This document shows, piece after piece, positions 10,764 through 20,699 of a DNA stretch of 43,615 bases; the first letter of the stretch is position 1; every line of letters starts with the position of its first letter. Both the position numbers and the translations under genes were made by a program. The stretch is from Pseudomonas fluorescens (GTDB taxonomy: Bacteria > Pseudomonadota > Gammaproteobacteria > Pseudomonadales > Pseudomonadaceae), in assembly GCF_902497995.1 (NCBI RefSeq), contig NZ_CABVII010000039.1, positions 1-43,615 on the forward strand. Direction: 5' to 3'. The notes beneath the pieces were generated by a model. That model did no database searches and was not told where the DNA came from. It saw nothing but the letters and a program-made list of their open reading frames with translations.

Positions 10764-13700
10764 TTGAAAGACCTACTGAATTTGCTGAAAAACCAGGGTC
10801 AAGTCGAAGAGTTCGACGCCATCCGTATTGGATTGGCATCGCCTGAGATGATCCGTTCGTGGTCGTTCGGTGAAGTTAAAAAGCCGGAAACCATCAACTA
10901 CCGTACGTTCAAACCTGAACGTGACGGCCTGTTCTGCGCCAAGATCTTTGGCCCGGTAAAGGATTACGAGTGCCTGTGCGGTAAGTACAAGCGCTTGAAG
11001 CACCGTGGTGTGATCTGCGAGAAGTGCGGCGTTGAAGTCGCGCTGGCCAAGGTTCGTCGTGAGCGCATGGCGCACATCGAACTGGCTTCGCCAGTTGCCC
11101 ACATCTGGTTCCTGAAATCGCTGCCGTCGCGTATCGGCTTGCTGATGGACATGACCCTGCGTGATATCGAACGCGTTCTCTACTTCGAGAGCTATGTCGT
11201 TATCGATCCAGGCATGACCACCCTTGAAAAAGGTCAGCTGCTCAACGATGAGCAGTACTTCGAAGCGCTGGAAGAGTTCGGCGACGATTTCGATGCCCGC
11301 ATGGGTGCCGAAGCTGTCCGTGAACTGCTGCACGCTATCGACCTGGAGCACGAGATTGGCCGTCTGCGTGAAGAAATTCCGCAAACCAACTCCGAAACCA
11401 AGATCAAGAAGCTGTCCAAGCGTCTGAAGTTGATGGAAGCCTTCCAGGGTTCCGGCAACCTTCCAGAATGGATGGTGCTGACCGTTCTGCCGGTTCTGCC
11501 GCCAGATCTGCGTCCACTGGTCCCGCTGGATGGCGGTCGCTTCGCGACTTCCGACCTCAACGATCTGTATCGTCGAGTGATCAACCGTAACAACCGCTTG
11601 AAGCGCCTGCTGGATCTGTCCGCTCCGGACATCATCGTGCGCAACGAAAAGCGTATGTTGCAGGAAGCCGTCGACGCACTGCTCGACAACGGTCGTCGTG
11701 GCCGCGCTATCACCGGTTCGAACAAGCGTCCTCTGAAATCCCTGGCTGACATGATCAAGGGTAAGCAGGGTCGTTTCCGTCAGAACTTGCTCGGTAAGCG
11801 TGTTGACTACTCCGGTCGTTCGGTAATTACCGTAGGTCCGACCCTGCGTCTGCACCAGTGCGGTCTGCCGAAGAAGATGGCACTCGAGCTGTTCAAGCCA
11901 TTCATTTTCGGCAAGCTGGAAATGCGTGGCCTCGCGACCACCATCAAAGCGGCCAAGAAAATGGTCGAGCGCGAACTGCCAGAGGTTTGGGACGTTCTCG
12001 CTGAAGTGATCCGTGAACACCCGGTTCTCCTCAACCGTGCACCGACCCTTCACCGTCTGGGTATCCAGGCGTTTGAACCGGTTCTGATCGAAGGTAAGGC
12101 TATCCAGCTGCACCCTCTGGTCTGCGCCGCGTACAACGCCGACTTCGACGGCGACCAAATGGCCGTGCACGTACCGCTGACGCTGGAAGCCCAGCTCGAA
12201 GCGCGTGCGTTGATGATGTCGACCAACAACATTCTGTCGCCAGCCAACGGTGAGCCAATCATCGTTCCGTCGCAGGACGTTGTATTGGGTCTGTACTACA
12301 TGACGCGTGAAGCGATCAACGCCAAGGGCGAAGGTCGTGTGTTCGCGGATCTGCAGGAAGTTGACCGTGTGTTCCGTGCCGGCGAAGCCGCACTGCACGC
12401 CAAGGTCAAAGTGCGGATCAACGAAACCGTCAACGATCGTGATGGCGGCAGCGTCAAGAACACCCGTATCGTCGACACCACTGTCGGCCGTGCGCTGTTG
12501 TTCCAGGTTGTTCCACCTGGTCTGTCGTACGACGTCGTCAACCAGCCGATGAAGAAAAAGGCGATCTCCAAGCTGATCAACCAATGCTACCGCGTGGTTG
12601 GTTTGAAAGAGACCGTGATCTTCGCTGACCAGTTGATGTACACCGGTTTTGCCTATTCGACCATTTCCGGCGTTTCCATCGGTGTTAACGACTTCGTTAT
12701 CCCGGATGAAAAAGCCCGCATCATCGGTGCTGCCACCGACGAAGTGAAAGAGATCGAAAGTCAGTACGCCTCCGGCCTGGTAACCCAGGGCGAGAAGTAC
12801 AACAAAGTGATCGACCTTTGGTCCAAGGCGAACGACGAAGTGTCCAAGGCGATGATGGCCAACCTCTCGAAAGAGAAAGTCATCGACCGTCATGGCGTCG
12901 AAGTCGAACAGGAATCCTTCAACTCGATGTACATGATGGCCGACTCGGGCGCACGGGGTTCTGCTGCGCAGATCCGTCAGCTCGCCGGTATGCGTGGCCT
13001 GATGGCCAAGCCGGACGGTTCCATCATCGAAACGCCGATTACTGCGAACTTCCGTGAAGGTTTGAGCGTACTTCAGTACTTCATCTCCACTCACGGTGCT
13101 CGTAAAGGTTTGGCGGATACCGCGTTGAAAACGGCGAACTCCGGTTACCTGACTCGTCGTCTGGTAGACGTGGCGCAGGATCTGGTGGTGACCGAGATCG
13201 ATTGCGGCACCGAACATGGCCTGGTAATGACTCCGCACATTGAAGGCGGTGACGTTGTCGAGCCGTTGGGTGAGCGCGTATTGGGTCGTGTCATTGCCCG
13301 TGACGTATTCAAGCCGGGCACCGAGGAAGTTATCGTTCCTGGTGGCACTCTGGTAGACGAGAAGTGGGTCGAGTTCATCGAGCTGAACAGCATCGACGAA
13401 GTGATCGTGCGTTCGCCGATCAGCTGCGAAACCCGCTTCGGCATTTGCGCCAAGTGCTACGGTCGTGACTTGGCTCGTGGTCACCAGGTGAACATCGGTG
13501 AAGCGGTCGGCGTTATCGCTGCCCAGTCCATCGGTGAGCCGGGTACCCAGCTGACCATGCGTACGTTCCACATCGGTGGTGCGGCAAGCCGGACCTCCGC
13601 GGCCGACAGCGTTCAGGTGAAGAATGGCGGTACCGTCCGTCTGCATAACCTGAAGCACGTTGAGCGGGTGGATGGTTGCCTGGTAGCCGTGTCCCGTTCC

Positions 13701-14963
13701 GGTGAGCTGGCCATCGCAGATGACTTCGGTCGTGAGCGCGAGCGTTACAAGCTGCCGTACGGTGCTGTGATTTCGGTTAAAGAAGGTGACAAGGTCGACG
13801 CTGGCGCAATCGTGGCCAAGTGGGATCCGCACACTCACCCGATCGTTACCGAAATGAAAGGTACCGTGACCTACGTGGGCATGGAAGAAGGCATCACGAT
13901 CAAGCGTCAGACTGACGAATTGACCGGTATGACCAACATTGAAGTACTCGACGCCAAAGACCGTCCAGCTGCCGGTAAAGATATCCGTCCTGCTGTGAAG
14001 ATGGTCGATGACAACGGCAAGGATCTGTTGCTGCCAGGCACTGACGTTATCGCTCAGTACTTCCTGCCAGCCAACGCCCTGGTCGGTGTAGCGGACGGTG
14101 CGAAGATCGCGATCGGTGATGTTATCGCTCGTATCCCGCAAGAAACTTCGAAAACTCGCGACATCACCGGTGGTCTGCCGCGTGTTGCCGACTTGTTCGA
14201 AGCCCGTCGTCCGAAAGAAGCGTCGATTCTGGCTGAAGTCAGCGGCACCATCGCGTTCGGTAAAGAGACCAAAGGCAAGCGCCGTCTGGTCATTACCCCG
14301 AACGACGGTAGCGATCCGTACGAAGAGCTGATTCCGAAGTGGCGTCACCTGAACGTCTTCGAAGGCGAACAGGTAAACCGCGGCGAAGTTATCTCCGACG
14401 GCCCGAGCGATCCACACGACATCCTGCGTCTGCTGGGTGTAAGTGCGCTGGCCAAGTACATCGTGAACGAGATCCAGGACGTTTACCGTCTGCAAGGCGT
14501 GAAGATCAACGACAAGCACATCGAGACCATCCTGCGTCAGATGTTGCGTAAAGTTGAAATCGCTGAATCCGGCGATTCCAGTTTCATCAAGGGCGACCAG
14601 ATGGAATTGACTCACGTTCTGGTAGAGAACGAGCGTCTGGCTGGCGACGAGAAATTCGTCTCCAAGTTCACTCGCGTGTTGCTGGGTATCACCAAGGCGT
14701 CGTTGTCCACCGAATCGTTCATCTCGGCGGCTTCCTTCCAGGAAACCACCCGCGTACTGACCGAAGCGGCGGTAACCGGCAAGCGCGATTACCTGCGCGG
14801 CCTGAAAGAAAACGTGGTCGTGGGTCGTCTGATCCCGGCCGGTACCGGTCTGGCTTACCACAGCGAGCGCAAGCGCCGCCGTGATGCTGACAAACCGTTG
14901 CGCGTAAGCGCCAGTGAAGTGGAAGCTGCACTGACCGAAGCGCTGAACTCGAGCGGTAACTGA
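10764..14963 (+). CDS. rpoC: DNA-directed RNA polymerase subunit beta'
   Basis: 1399 aa. The start is TTG at 10764, set by a perfect AGGAGG 8 bases upstream. Carries the catalytic magnesium triad in NADFDGDQ (D460, D462, D464). The N-terminal zinc site is C70, C72, C85 and C88. The second zinc site includes C888, C895 and C898. The bridge and trigger regions (EPGTQLTMRTFHIGGAAS) are intact. Numbering matches E. coli closely in these parts. Last gene of the rplKAJL-rpoBC unit; the 215-base gap that follows carries the str promoter. Confidence 0.98.
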   Translation: MKDLLNLLKNQGQVEEFDAIRIGLASPEMIRSWSFGEVKKPETINYRTFKPERDGLFCAKIFGPVKDYECLCGKYKRLKHRGVICEKCGVEVALAKVRRERMAHIELASPVAHIWFLKSLPSRIGLLMDMTLRDIERVLYFESYVVIDPGMTTLEKGQLLNDEQYFEALEEFGDDFDARMGAEAVRELLHAIDLEHEIGRLREEIPQTNSETKIKKLSKRLKLMEAFQGSGNLPEWMVLTVLPVLPPDLRPLVPLDGGRFATSDLNDLYRRVINRNNRLKRLLDLSAPDIIVRNEKRMLQEAVDALLDNGRRGRAITGSNKRPLKSLADMIKGKQGRFRQNLLGKRVDYSGRSVITVGPTLRLHQCGLPKKMALELFKPFIFGKLEMRGLATTIKAAKKMVERELPEVWDVLAEVIREHPVLLNRAPTLHRLGIQAFEPVLIEGKAIQLHPLVCAAYNADFDGDQMAVHVPLTLEAQLEARALMMSTNNILSPANGEPIIVPSQDVVLGLYYMTREAINAKGEGRVFADLQEVDRVFRAGEAALHAKVKVRINETVNDRDGGSVKNTRIVDTTVGRALLFQVVPPGLSYDVVNQPMKKKAISKLINQCYRVVGLKETVIFADQLMYTGFAYSTISGVSIGVNDFVIPDEKARIIGAATDEVKEIESQYASGLVTQGEKYNKVIDLWSKANDEVSKAMMANLSKEKVIDRHGVEVEQESFNSMYMMADSGARGSAAQIRQLAGMRGLMAKPDGSIIETPITANFREGLSVLQYFISTHGARKGLADTALKTANSGYLTRRLVDVAQDLVVTEIDCGTEHGLVMTPHIEGGDVVEPLGERVLGRVIARDVFKPGTEEVIVPGGTLVDEKWVEFIELNSIDEVIVRSPISCETRFGICAKCYGRDLARGHQVNIGEAVGVIAAQSIGEPGTQLTMRTFHIGGAASRTSAADSVQVKNGGTVRLHNLKHVERVDGCLVAVSRSGELAIADDFGRERERYKLPYGAVISVKEGDKVDAGAIVAKWDPHTHPIVTEMKGTVTYVGMEEGITIKRQTDELTGMTNIEVLDAKDRPAAGKDIRPAVKMVDDNGKDLLLPGTDVIAQYFLPANALVGVADGAKIAIGDVIARIPQETSKTRDITGGLPRVADLFEARRPKEASILAEVSGTIAFGKETKGKRRLVITPNDGSDPYEELIPKWRHLNVFEGEQVNRGEVISDGPSDPHDILRLLGVSALAKYIVNEIQDVYRLQGVKINDKHIETILRQMLRKVEIAESGDSSFIKGDQMELTHVLVENERLAGDEKFVSKFTRVLLGITKASLSTESFISAASFQETTRVLTEAAVTGKRDYLRGLKENVVVGRLIPAGTGLAYHSERKRRRDADKPLRVSASEVEAALTEALNSSGN

Positions 14964-15058
14964 GTTCTGCGATAAATGAGCATGGGCCCTGGCCGTTCCG
15001 TTCGTCGAATCGAGACAAATTGTCGAGGTTGGATGAGCGGGGAGGTCGGGGCCTTGCC

Positions 15059-15087
15059 TTGACTGGGGGCAAGATCCTCTTTAGACT
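15059..15087 (+). promoter_or_regulatory. str operon promoter
   Basis: -35 TTGACT (15059-15064), 17-base spacer, -10 TAGACT (15082-15087). Transcription would begin near 15093-15095, giving an rpsL leader of about 85 bases. Confidence 0.7.
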
Positions 15088-15103
15088 CTTGTACCCCTAA
15101 ATT

Positions 15104-15136
15104 TGGCGGGAATTCGTTCCTGCCATTTTGCTTTTC
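15104..15136 (+). terminator. UUCG-capped hairpin in the rpsL leader (terminator of rpoC read-through or leader element)
   Basis: An 8-bp stem, GGCGGGAA (15105-15112) against TTCCTGCC (15117-15124) with one G-T pair, closed by the very stable TTCG tetraloop. The T-rich stretch ATTTTGCTTTTC follows. Because it begins ~10 bases after the predicted str start, it could end rpoC transcripts, attenuate str transcripts or stabilise their 5' end. The sequence does not decide between these. Confidence 0.6.
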
Positions 15137-15178
15137 TTGCAAGACAATAGCGTCGCAAGACAACAGTGGAGCTAGTAG

Positions 15179-15550
15179 ATGGCAACTATCAACCAGCTGG
15201 TACGTCAGCCGCGTAAGCGTATCGTCGAGAAATCCGACGTGCCTGCGCTGCAGAACTGCCCGCAACGTCGTGGCGTATGCACCCGTGTGTATACCACCAC
15301 GCCGAAAAAACCTAACTCGGCACTGCGTAAAGTATGCCGTGTGCGTCTGACCAACGGTTTCGAGGTTTCCTCGTACATCGGCGGTGAAGGCCACAACCTG
15401 CAAGAGCACAGCGTGGTACTGATCCGCGGCGGTCGTGTAAAAGACTTGCCAGGTGTTCGTTACCACACCGTACGCGGTTCTTTGGATACTTCCGGCGTTA
15501 AAGGTCGTAACCAGGGTCGTTCGAAGTACGGTACCAAGAAGCCTAAGTAG
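15179..15550 (+). CDS. rpsL: 30S ribosomal protein S12
   Basis: 123 aa. Lines the decoding centre and controls accuracy. The two streptomycin-resistance hot spots are wild type: the TTTPKKPNSALRK segment (K43) and VKDLPGVRYH, which also holds the aspartate often methylthiolated. First gene of the str operon, with GTGGAG before the ATG at 15179. A 117-base gap precedes rpsG. Confidence 0.97.
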   Translation: MATINQLVRQPRKRIVEKSDVPALQNCPQRRGVCTRVYTTTPKKPNSALRKVCRVRLTNGFEVSSYIGGEGHNLQEHSVVLIRGGRVKDLPGVRYHTVRGSLDTSGVKGRNQGRSKYGTKKPK

Positions 15551-15667
15551 TAGCGGCTTTTTGTAAAACTGATTTTCCATTTTTCTGAGTCGATAAGAGT
15601 AAGGTCGGAGGCGTCCCGAAAGGGCACCGATTCCGAGCGAACCTGAAGACCGTTTGAGGGCTTATCC
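15551..15667 (+). promoter_or_regulatory. rpsL-rpsG intercistronic region (candidate S7 binding site)
   Basis: 117 non-coding bases with a short GC stem (GTCCC/GGGCA-like around 15614-15629). In E. coli the rpsL-rpsG gap of similar size binds S7 and represses rpsG and fusA translation. The equivalent role here is inferred from position only. Confidence 0.35.
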
Positions 15668-16138
15668 ATGCCAAGAAGACGCGTAGCAGCCAAGCGCGAA
15701 GTGCTTGACGATCCAAAATACGGCAGCCAGATCCTGGCCAAGTTCATGAACCACGTGATGGAAAGCGGCAAGAAAGCCGTTGCCGAGCGTATCGTTTATG
15801 GCGCGCTGGAAAAGGTTAAAGAACGCAAGAACAGCGACCCCCTGGAAATCTTCGAGAAAGCTCTCGACGCCATCGCTCCGCTGGTCGAAGTGAAGTCGCG
15901 CCGTGTAGGCGGTGCTACTTACCAGGTTCCGGTTGAAGTTCGTCCGTCCCGTCGTAACGCCCTGGCAATGCGCTGGTTGGTAGACTTCGCCCGTAAGCGC
16001 GGCGAGAAGTCTATGGCTCTGCGTTTGGCTGGCGAACTGTTGGACGCTGCCGAAGGTAAAGGTGCTGCAGTTAAGAAGCGTGAAGACGTGCACCGTATGG
16101 CTGAAGCCAACAAGGCTTTCTCGCACTACCGCTTCTAA
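15668..16138 (+). CDS. rpsG: 30S ribosomal protein S7
   Basis: 156 aa. Primary binding protein that nucleates assembly of the 30S head and contacts mRNA and tRNA at the E site. The N terminus [20 protein letters not shown] and the [13 protein letters not shown] and [11 protein letters not shown] blocks are typical. A GAGGG site precedes the ATG. In E. coli S7 is the autogenous repressor of the str operon. fusA follows after 30 bases. Confidence 0.97.
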
Positions 16139-16168
16139 TTTTAGCGTCACTAATTTTGCGAGGGCTTT

Positions 16169-18274
16169 ATGGCTCGTACAACACCGATTAACCGCTACCG
16201 TAACATTGGTATCGTTGCTCACGTGGATGCTGGTAAAACCACCACCACCGAGCGCGTCCTTTTTTACACTGGCAAAAGTCACAAAATGGGCGAGGTGCAT
16301 GACGGCGCCGCGACCACAGACTGGATGGTGCAGGAGCAGGAGCGTGGTATTACCATTACTTCTGCTGCCATTACCGCCTTCTGGCAGGGTTCCGAGAAGC
16401 AGCACAAGGACCAATACCGCTTCAACGTCATCGACACCCCGGGCCACGTTGACTTCACTATTGAAGTTGAACGTTCCCTGCGTGTTCTCGACGGCGCGGT
16501 CGTTGTGTTCTGCGGCACCTCGGGTGTTGAGCCTCAGTCGGAAACCGTATGGCGTCAAGCCAACAAGTACGGCGTTCCACGTCTTGTTTACGTAAACAAG
16601 ATGGACCGTGCTGGTGCCAACTTCCTGCGCGTGATCGGTCAGATCAAGCAGCGTCTGGGTCACACCCCGGTGCCAATCCAGTTGGCAATCGGTTCCGAAG
16701 ACAACTTCCAGGGTCAGATCGATCTGCTGTCCATGGAAGCTGTGTACTGGAACGACGCTGACAAAGGCATGACTCCACGTCGCGAGCCTATCCCTGCTGA
16801 GCTGCAGGAACTGGCTGACGAGTGGCGCGGCAACATGGTTGAGGCTGCGGCCGAAGCCAGCGAAGAGCTGATGAACAAGTACCTCGAAGGTGAAGAACTC
16901 ACCAACGTGGAAATCAAGGCCGCTCTGCGTCAGCGTACTATCGCTGGTGAGATCGTCCTGGCTGTTTGCGGTTCTTCCTTCAAGAACAAGGGTGTTCCCC
17001 TGGTTCTCGATGCCGTGATCGACTACTTGCCTGCTCCTACCGACATTCCTGCCATCAAGGGTACTGACCCGGATGACGAGACCAAGGAAATGGAGCGTCA
17101 CGCAGACGACAGCGAGCCGTTCTCGGCGCTGGCGTTCAAGATCGCTACCGACCCATTCGTGGGTACCTTGACCTTCGTCCGCGTTTACTCGGGCGTGTTG
17201 GCCTCCGGCGACGGCGTGATCAACTCGGTTAAAGGCAAGAAAGAGCGCGTGGGTCGTATGGTGCAAATGCACGCAAACGCCCGTGAAGAAATCAAGGAAG
17301 TACGCGCTGGCGACATCGCGGCCTTGATCGGCATGAAGGACGTCACCACCGGTGAGACTTTGTGCAACGCTGACAAGCCAATCATCCTGGTTCGCATGGA
17401 CTTCCCGGAGCCGGTTATTTCGGTTGCCGTAGAGCCTAAGACCAAGGACGACCAGGAAAAAATGGGTATCGCTCTGGGCAAGCTTGCTCAGGAAGATCCA
17501 TCTTTCCGCGTCAAAACCGACGAAGAGACTGGTCAAACGATCATCTCCGGCATGGGCGAGTTGCACCTGGACATCCTGGTTGACCGGATGCGCCGTGAGT
17601 TCAACGTCGAAGCCAACATCGGTAAGCCTCAAGTTTCGTACCGTGAGCGCATCACGAAGAATTGCGAAATTGAAGGCAAGTTCGTTCGCCAGTCCGGCGG
17701 TCGTGGCCAGTTCGGTCACTGCTGGATCCGCTTTGCTCCTGCTGACGAAGGTCAGGAAGGTCTGCAATTCGTGAACGAAGTAGTGGGTGGTGTGGTTCCT
17801 AAGGAATACATCCCGGCTATCCAGAAGGGTATCGAAGAGCAGATGAAGAACGGCGTTGTCGCCGGCTATCCGCTGATCGGCCTGAAGGCTACCGTGTTCG
17901 ATGGTTCCTACCACGACGTCGACTCCAACGAGATGGCGTTCAAGGTGGCTGCTTCCATGGCAACCAAGCAGCTGGCCCAGAAGGGCGGTGGTGAGTTGCT
18001 TGAGCCGATCATGGCGGTAGAGGTTGTTACACCTGAAGACTATATGGGTGACGTGATGGGCGACCTTAACCGTCGTCGCGGCATGATCCTGGGTATGGAA
18101 GACACGGTCTCCGGCAAAGTAATTCGTGCCGAAGTTCCGTTGGGTGAGATGTTCGGTTATGCGACCGACGTCCGTTCCATGTCCCAAGGTCGCGCAAGCT
18201 ACTCTATGGAATTCAAAAAATACAATACAGCTCCGTCGCACATCGTCGAAACTGTTACCAAAAAACAAGGCTGA
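16169..18274 (+). CDS. fusA: Translation elongation factor G
   Basis: 701 aa. GTPase that moves tRNAs and mRNA after peptide-bond formation. The P-loop AHVDAGKT (17-24), switch I and II regions (RGITITSA; DTPGHVDF) and the NKMDR guanine motif are intact. Domain IV and V blocks follow (SGRGQFGHCWI-like; ATDVRSMSQGRASYSMEF at the C terminus). It has the length and features of the classical str-operon EF-G and not of the second EF-G found elsewhere in Pseudomonas. A GAGGG site precedes the ATG; tuf starts 32 bases after the stop. Confidence 0.98.
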   Translation: MARTTPINRYRNIGIVAHVDAGKTTTTERVLFYTGKSHKMGEVHDGAATTDWMVQEQERGITITSAAITAFWQGSEKQHKDQYRFNVIDTPGHVDFTIEVERSLRVLDGAVVVFCGTSGVEPQSETVWRQANKYGVPRLVYVNKMDRAGANFLRVIGQIKQRLGHTPVPIQLAIGSEDNFQGQIDLLSMEAVYWNDADKGMTPRREPIPAELQELADEWRGNMVEAAAEASEELMNKYLEGEELTNVEIKAALRQRTIAGEIVLAVCGSSFKNKGVPLVLDAVIDYLPAPTDIPAIKGTDPDDETKEMERHADDSEPFSALAFKIATDPFVGTLTFVRVYSGVLASGDGVINSVKGKKERVGRMVQMHANAREEIKEVRAGDIAALIGMKDVTTGETLCNADKPIILVRMDFPEPVISVAVEPKTKDDQEKMGIALGKLAQEDPSFRVKTDEETGQTIISGMGELHLDILVDRMRREFNVEANIGKPQVSYRERITKNCEIEGKFVRQSGGRGQFGHCWIRFAPADEGQEGLQFVNEVVGGVVPKEYIPAIQKGIEEQMKNGVVAGYPLIGLKATVFDGSYHDVDSNEMAFKVAASMATKQLAQKGGGELLEPIMAVEVVTPEDYMGDVMGDLNRRRGMILGMEDTVSGKVIRAEVPLGEMFGYATDVRSMSQGRASYSMEFKKYNTAPSHIVETVTKKQG

Positions 18275-18306
18275 TTCAGCCCCCTTTAGGCTAGGAGTTA
18301 ATTGTC

Positions 18307-19500
18307 GTGGCTAAAGAAAAATTTGACCGTACCCTCCCGCACGTCAACGTTGGCACCATCGGTCACGTCGACCACGGTAAAACCACGCTGACCGCTGCCC
18401 TGACTCGCGTCTGCTCCGAAGTTTTCGGTTCGGCCGTTGTTGCTTTCGACAAGATCGACAGCGCTCCGGAAGAAAAGGCTCGTGGTATCACCATCAACAC
18501 CGCGCACGTTGAATACAACTCGCTGATCCGTCACTACGCTCACGTTGACTGCCCAGGTCACGCTGACTATGTGAAGAACATGATCACCGGTGCTGCTCAG
18601 ATGGACGGCGCTATCCTGGTTTGCTCGGCCGCTGATGGTCCGATGCCACAAACCCGTGAGCACATCCTGCTGTCCCGTCAGGTTGGCGTTCCGTACATCG
18701 TTGTCTTCCTGAACAAGGCTGACATGGTTGACGACGCTGAGCTGCTGGAGCTGGTTGAGATGGAAGTGCGCGATCTGCTGAGCACTTACGACTTCCCGGG
18801 TGACGACACTCCGATCATCATCGGTTCGGCTCTGATGGCTCTGAACGGCCAAGACGACAACGAAATGGGCACCACTGCCGTTCGTAAACTGGTTGAGACT
18901 CTGGACAGCTACATTCCAGATCCAGTCCGTGTTATCGACAAGCCGTTCCTGATGCCAATCGAAGACGTATTCTCGATCTCCGGTCGCGGTACTGTTGTAA
19001 CTGGCCGTATCGAGCGCGGTATCGTCAAGGTTCAGGATCCACTGGAAATCGTTGGTCTGCGTGACACTACCGTCACCACCTGCACCGGTGTTGAAATGTT
19101 CCGTAAGCTGCTCGACGAAGGTCGTGCTGGCGAGAACTGCGGCGTTCTGCTGCGTGGTACCAAGCGTGACGACGTTGAGCGTGGCCAGGTTCTGGTCAAG
19201 CCAGGTTCGGTCAAGCCGCACACCAAGTTCGAAGCTGAAGTCTACGTACTGAGCAAAGAAGAAGGCGGTCGTCACACTCCGTTCTTCAAAGGCTACCGTC
19301 CACAGTTCTACTTCCGTACTACTGACGTGACTGGTAACTGCGAACTGCCGGAAGGCGTTGAAATGGTAATGCCAGGCGACAACATCAAAATGGTTGTCAC
19401 CCTGATCAAGACCATCGCAATGGAAGACGGTCTGCGTTTCGCTATCCGTGAAGGCGGTCGTACCGTCGGCGCTGGCGTCGTAGCCAAAATCATCGAGTAA
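18307..19500 (+). CDS. tuf: Translation elongation factor Tu
   Basis: 397 aa, starting with GTG at 18307 (AGGAG about 10 bases upstream). Brings aminoacyl-tRNA to the ribosome as a GTP complex. The P-loop GHVDHGKT (19-26), DCPGH and NKADM motifs are present. Domains II and III end in the usual GGRTVGAGVVAKIIE. Last gene of the str operon, closed by a strong terminator. It is the only tuf in this window; the usual second locus next to tRNA-Thr and tRNA-Trp (2815-2983) is empty. Confidence 0.98.
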   Translation: MAKEKFDRTLPHVNVGTIGHVDHGKTTLTAALTRVCSEVFGSAVVAFDKIDSAPEEKARGITINTAHVEYNSLIRHYAHVDCPGHADYVKNMITGAAQMDGAILVCSAADGPMPQTREHILLSRQVGVPYIVVFLNKADMVDDAELLELVEMEVRDLLSTYDFPGDDTPIIIGSALMALNGQDDNEMGTTAVRKLVETLDSYIPDPVRVIDKPFLMPIEDVFSISGRGTVVTGRIERGIVKVQDPLEIVGLRDTTVTTCTGVEMFRKLLDEGRAGENCGVLLRGTKRDDVERGQVLVKPGSVKPHTKFEAEVYVLSKEEGGRHTPFFKGYRPQFYFRTTDVTGNCELPEGVEMVMPGDNIKMVVTLIKTIAMEDGLRFAIREGGRTVGAGVVAKIIE

Positions 19501-19530
19501 GCTCTTTTTTGAGTAAGCTTCGATGAGTTG

Positions 19531-19565
19531 AAAAAGCCCTCCGCTCAGCGGGGGGCTTTTTTATT
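19531..19565 (+). terminator. Rho-independent terminator of the str operon
   Basis: AAAAAGCCCTCCGCT pairs with AGCGGGGGGCTTTTT across a tight loop, with one G-T wobble, and ends in a T-run. A-rich on the 5' side, so it could work in both directions. The S10 promoter starts 4 bases later. Confidence 0.92.
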
Positions 19566-19568
19566 GGG

Positions 19569-19597
19569 TTGACACCCATATGGGGCGTCTATAGAAT
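19569..19597 (+). promoter_or_regulatory. S10 operon promoter
   Basis: A perfect -35 TTGACA (19569-19574), 17-base spacer, -10 TAGAAT (19592-19597) and the start region TGCGCC. The predicted start near 19604 gives a leader of ~56 bases, much shorter than the long L4-responsive S10 leader of E. coli. Confidence 0.85.
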
Positions 19598-19659
19598 TGC
19601 GCCTCCTTTTAACGGGCGTATTGCGCTCGGTGGGAATAGCAGCCGGAGTCTGAAATCCA

Positions 19660-19971
19660 ATGCAAAATCAGCAAATCCGTATCAGGTTGAAGGCTTTTGA
19701 CCATCGCCTGATCGACCAATCCACCCAGGAAATCGTGGAAACCGCGAAACGTACTGGTGCTCAAGTGCGTGGTCCAATTCCACTGCCTACCCGTAAAGAG
19801 CGGTTCACCGTTCTGGTCTCCCCGCACGTCAACAAAGACGCGCGTGACCAGTACGAGATCCGTACTCATAAGCGCGTTCTGGACATTGTCCAGCCAACGG
19901 ATAAAACCGTTGATGCACTTATGAAGCTTGATCTTGCGGCCGGTGTGGAAGTGCAGATCAGCCTCGGCTAA
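19660..19971 (+). CDS. rpsJ: 30S ribosomal protein S10 (NusE)
   Basis: 103 aa. Part of the 30S head and also the antitermination factor NusE, which binds NusB and the NusG KOW domain. Typical segments are [14 protein letters not shown] at the start and the loop [16 protein letters not shown]. First gene of the S10 operon, about 60 bases after the promoter; rplC follows after 80 bases. Confidence 0.97.
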
Positions 19972-20051
19972 GACTCGGTCTTAGTCGTGTAACGCTCTGA
20001 AATGGGCGGCCATAGCGGGTGAAAGCCCCGTACACTCATGAGGTTTACAAC

Positions 20052-20687
20052 ATGACTATTGGTGTAGTCGGTCGTAAATGCGGTATGACCCGTATTTTCA
20101 CCGAAGAAGGTGTCTCCATTCCGGTCACGGTCATTGAGATCGAGCCGAATCGCGTCACCCAGTTCAAAACTGAAGAGACCGATGGCTATCGTGCAGTGCA
20201 AGTCACTGTAGGCGAGCGTCGTGCTTCGCGTGTTACAGCTGCTCAGGCTGGCCACTTCGCTAAAGCGAACGTTGCCGCTGGTCGTACCGTAATGGAATTC
20301 CGTCTTGAAGAAGGCGAGTACCAGGCCGGCGATCTGATCAACGCTGAAATCTTCGCCGCTGGTCAACTGGTTGATGTAACCGGTCAGTCCAAGGGTAAAG
20401 GCTTCCAGGGTACGATCAAGCGTTGGAATTTCCGCGGGCAAGATAATACCCACGGTAACTCCGTGTCCCACCGCGTTCCAGGCTCTATCGGCCAGTGCCA
20501 GACTCCTGGTCGTGTATTCAAGGGCAAAAAAATGTCCGGTCATATGGGCGCTGAGCGCGTGACCGTGCAGTCCCTCGAAGTAGTGCGCGTGGACGCTGAA
20601 CGCAATCTGTTGTTGGTCAAGGGCGCTGTTCCTGGCGCTACTGGCGGCAACTTGGTTGTACGTCCAGCAGCCAAGGCTCGCGGTTAA
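20052..20687 (+). CDS. rplC: 50S ribosomal protein L3
   Basis: 211 aa. Binds near the 3' end of 23S rRNA and reaches the peptidyl transferase centre. The ATG at 20052 is used because it matches the family start MTIGVVGRKCGMTRIF and follows a GAGG site; a GTG farther upstream (20019) would add an unconserved tail. The loop GSIGQCQTPGRVFKGKKMSG keeps Q150, the glutamine methylated by PrmB in E. coli. Separated from rplD by 12 bases. Confidence 0.96.
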   Translation: MTIGVVGRKCGMTRIFTEEGVSIPVTVIEIEPNRVTQFKTEETDGYRAVQVTVGERRASRVTAAQAGHFAKANVAAGRTVMEFRLEEGEYQAGDLINAEIFAAGQLVDVTGQSKGKGFQGTIKRWNFRGQDNTHGNSVSHRVPGSIGQCQTPGRVFKGKKMSGHMGAERVTVQSLEVVRVDAERNLLLVKGAVPGATGGNLVVRPAAKARG

Positions 20688-20699
20688 GGGGAAGCTGAC

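Noticed and set aside
10773..14861. 1362-codon open frame antisense to rpoC, and similar long antisense frames opposite rpoB and fusA
   Set aside because: These are by-products of strong codon bias in highly expressed genes, which removes stop codons from the opposite strand. The translations have no recognisable domain and the sense genes are intact.
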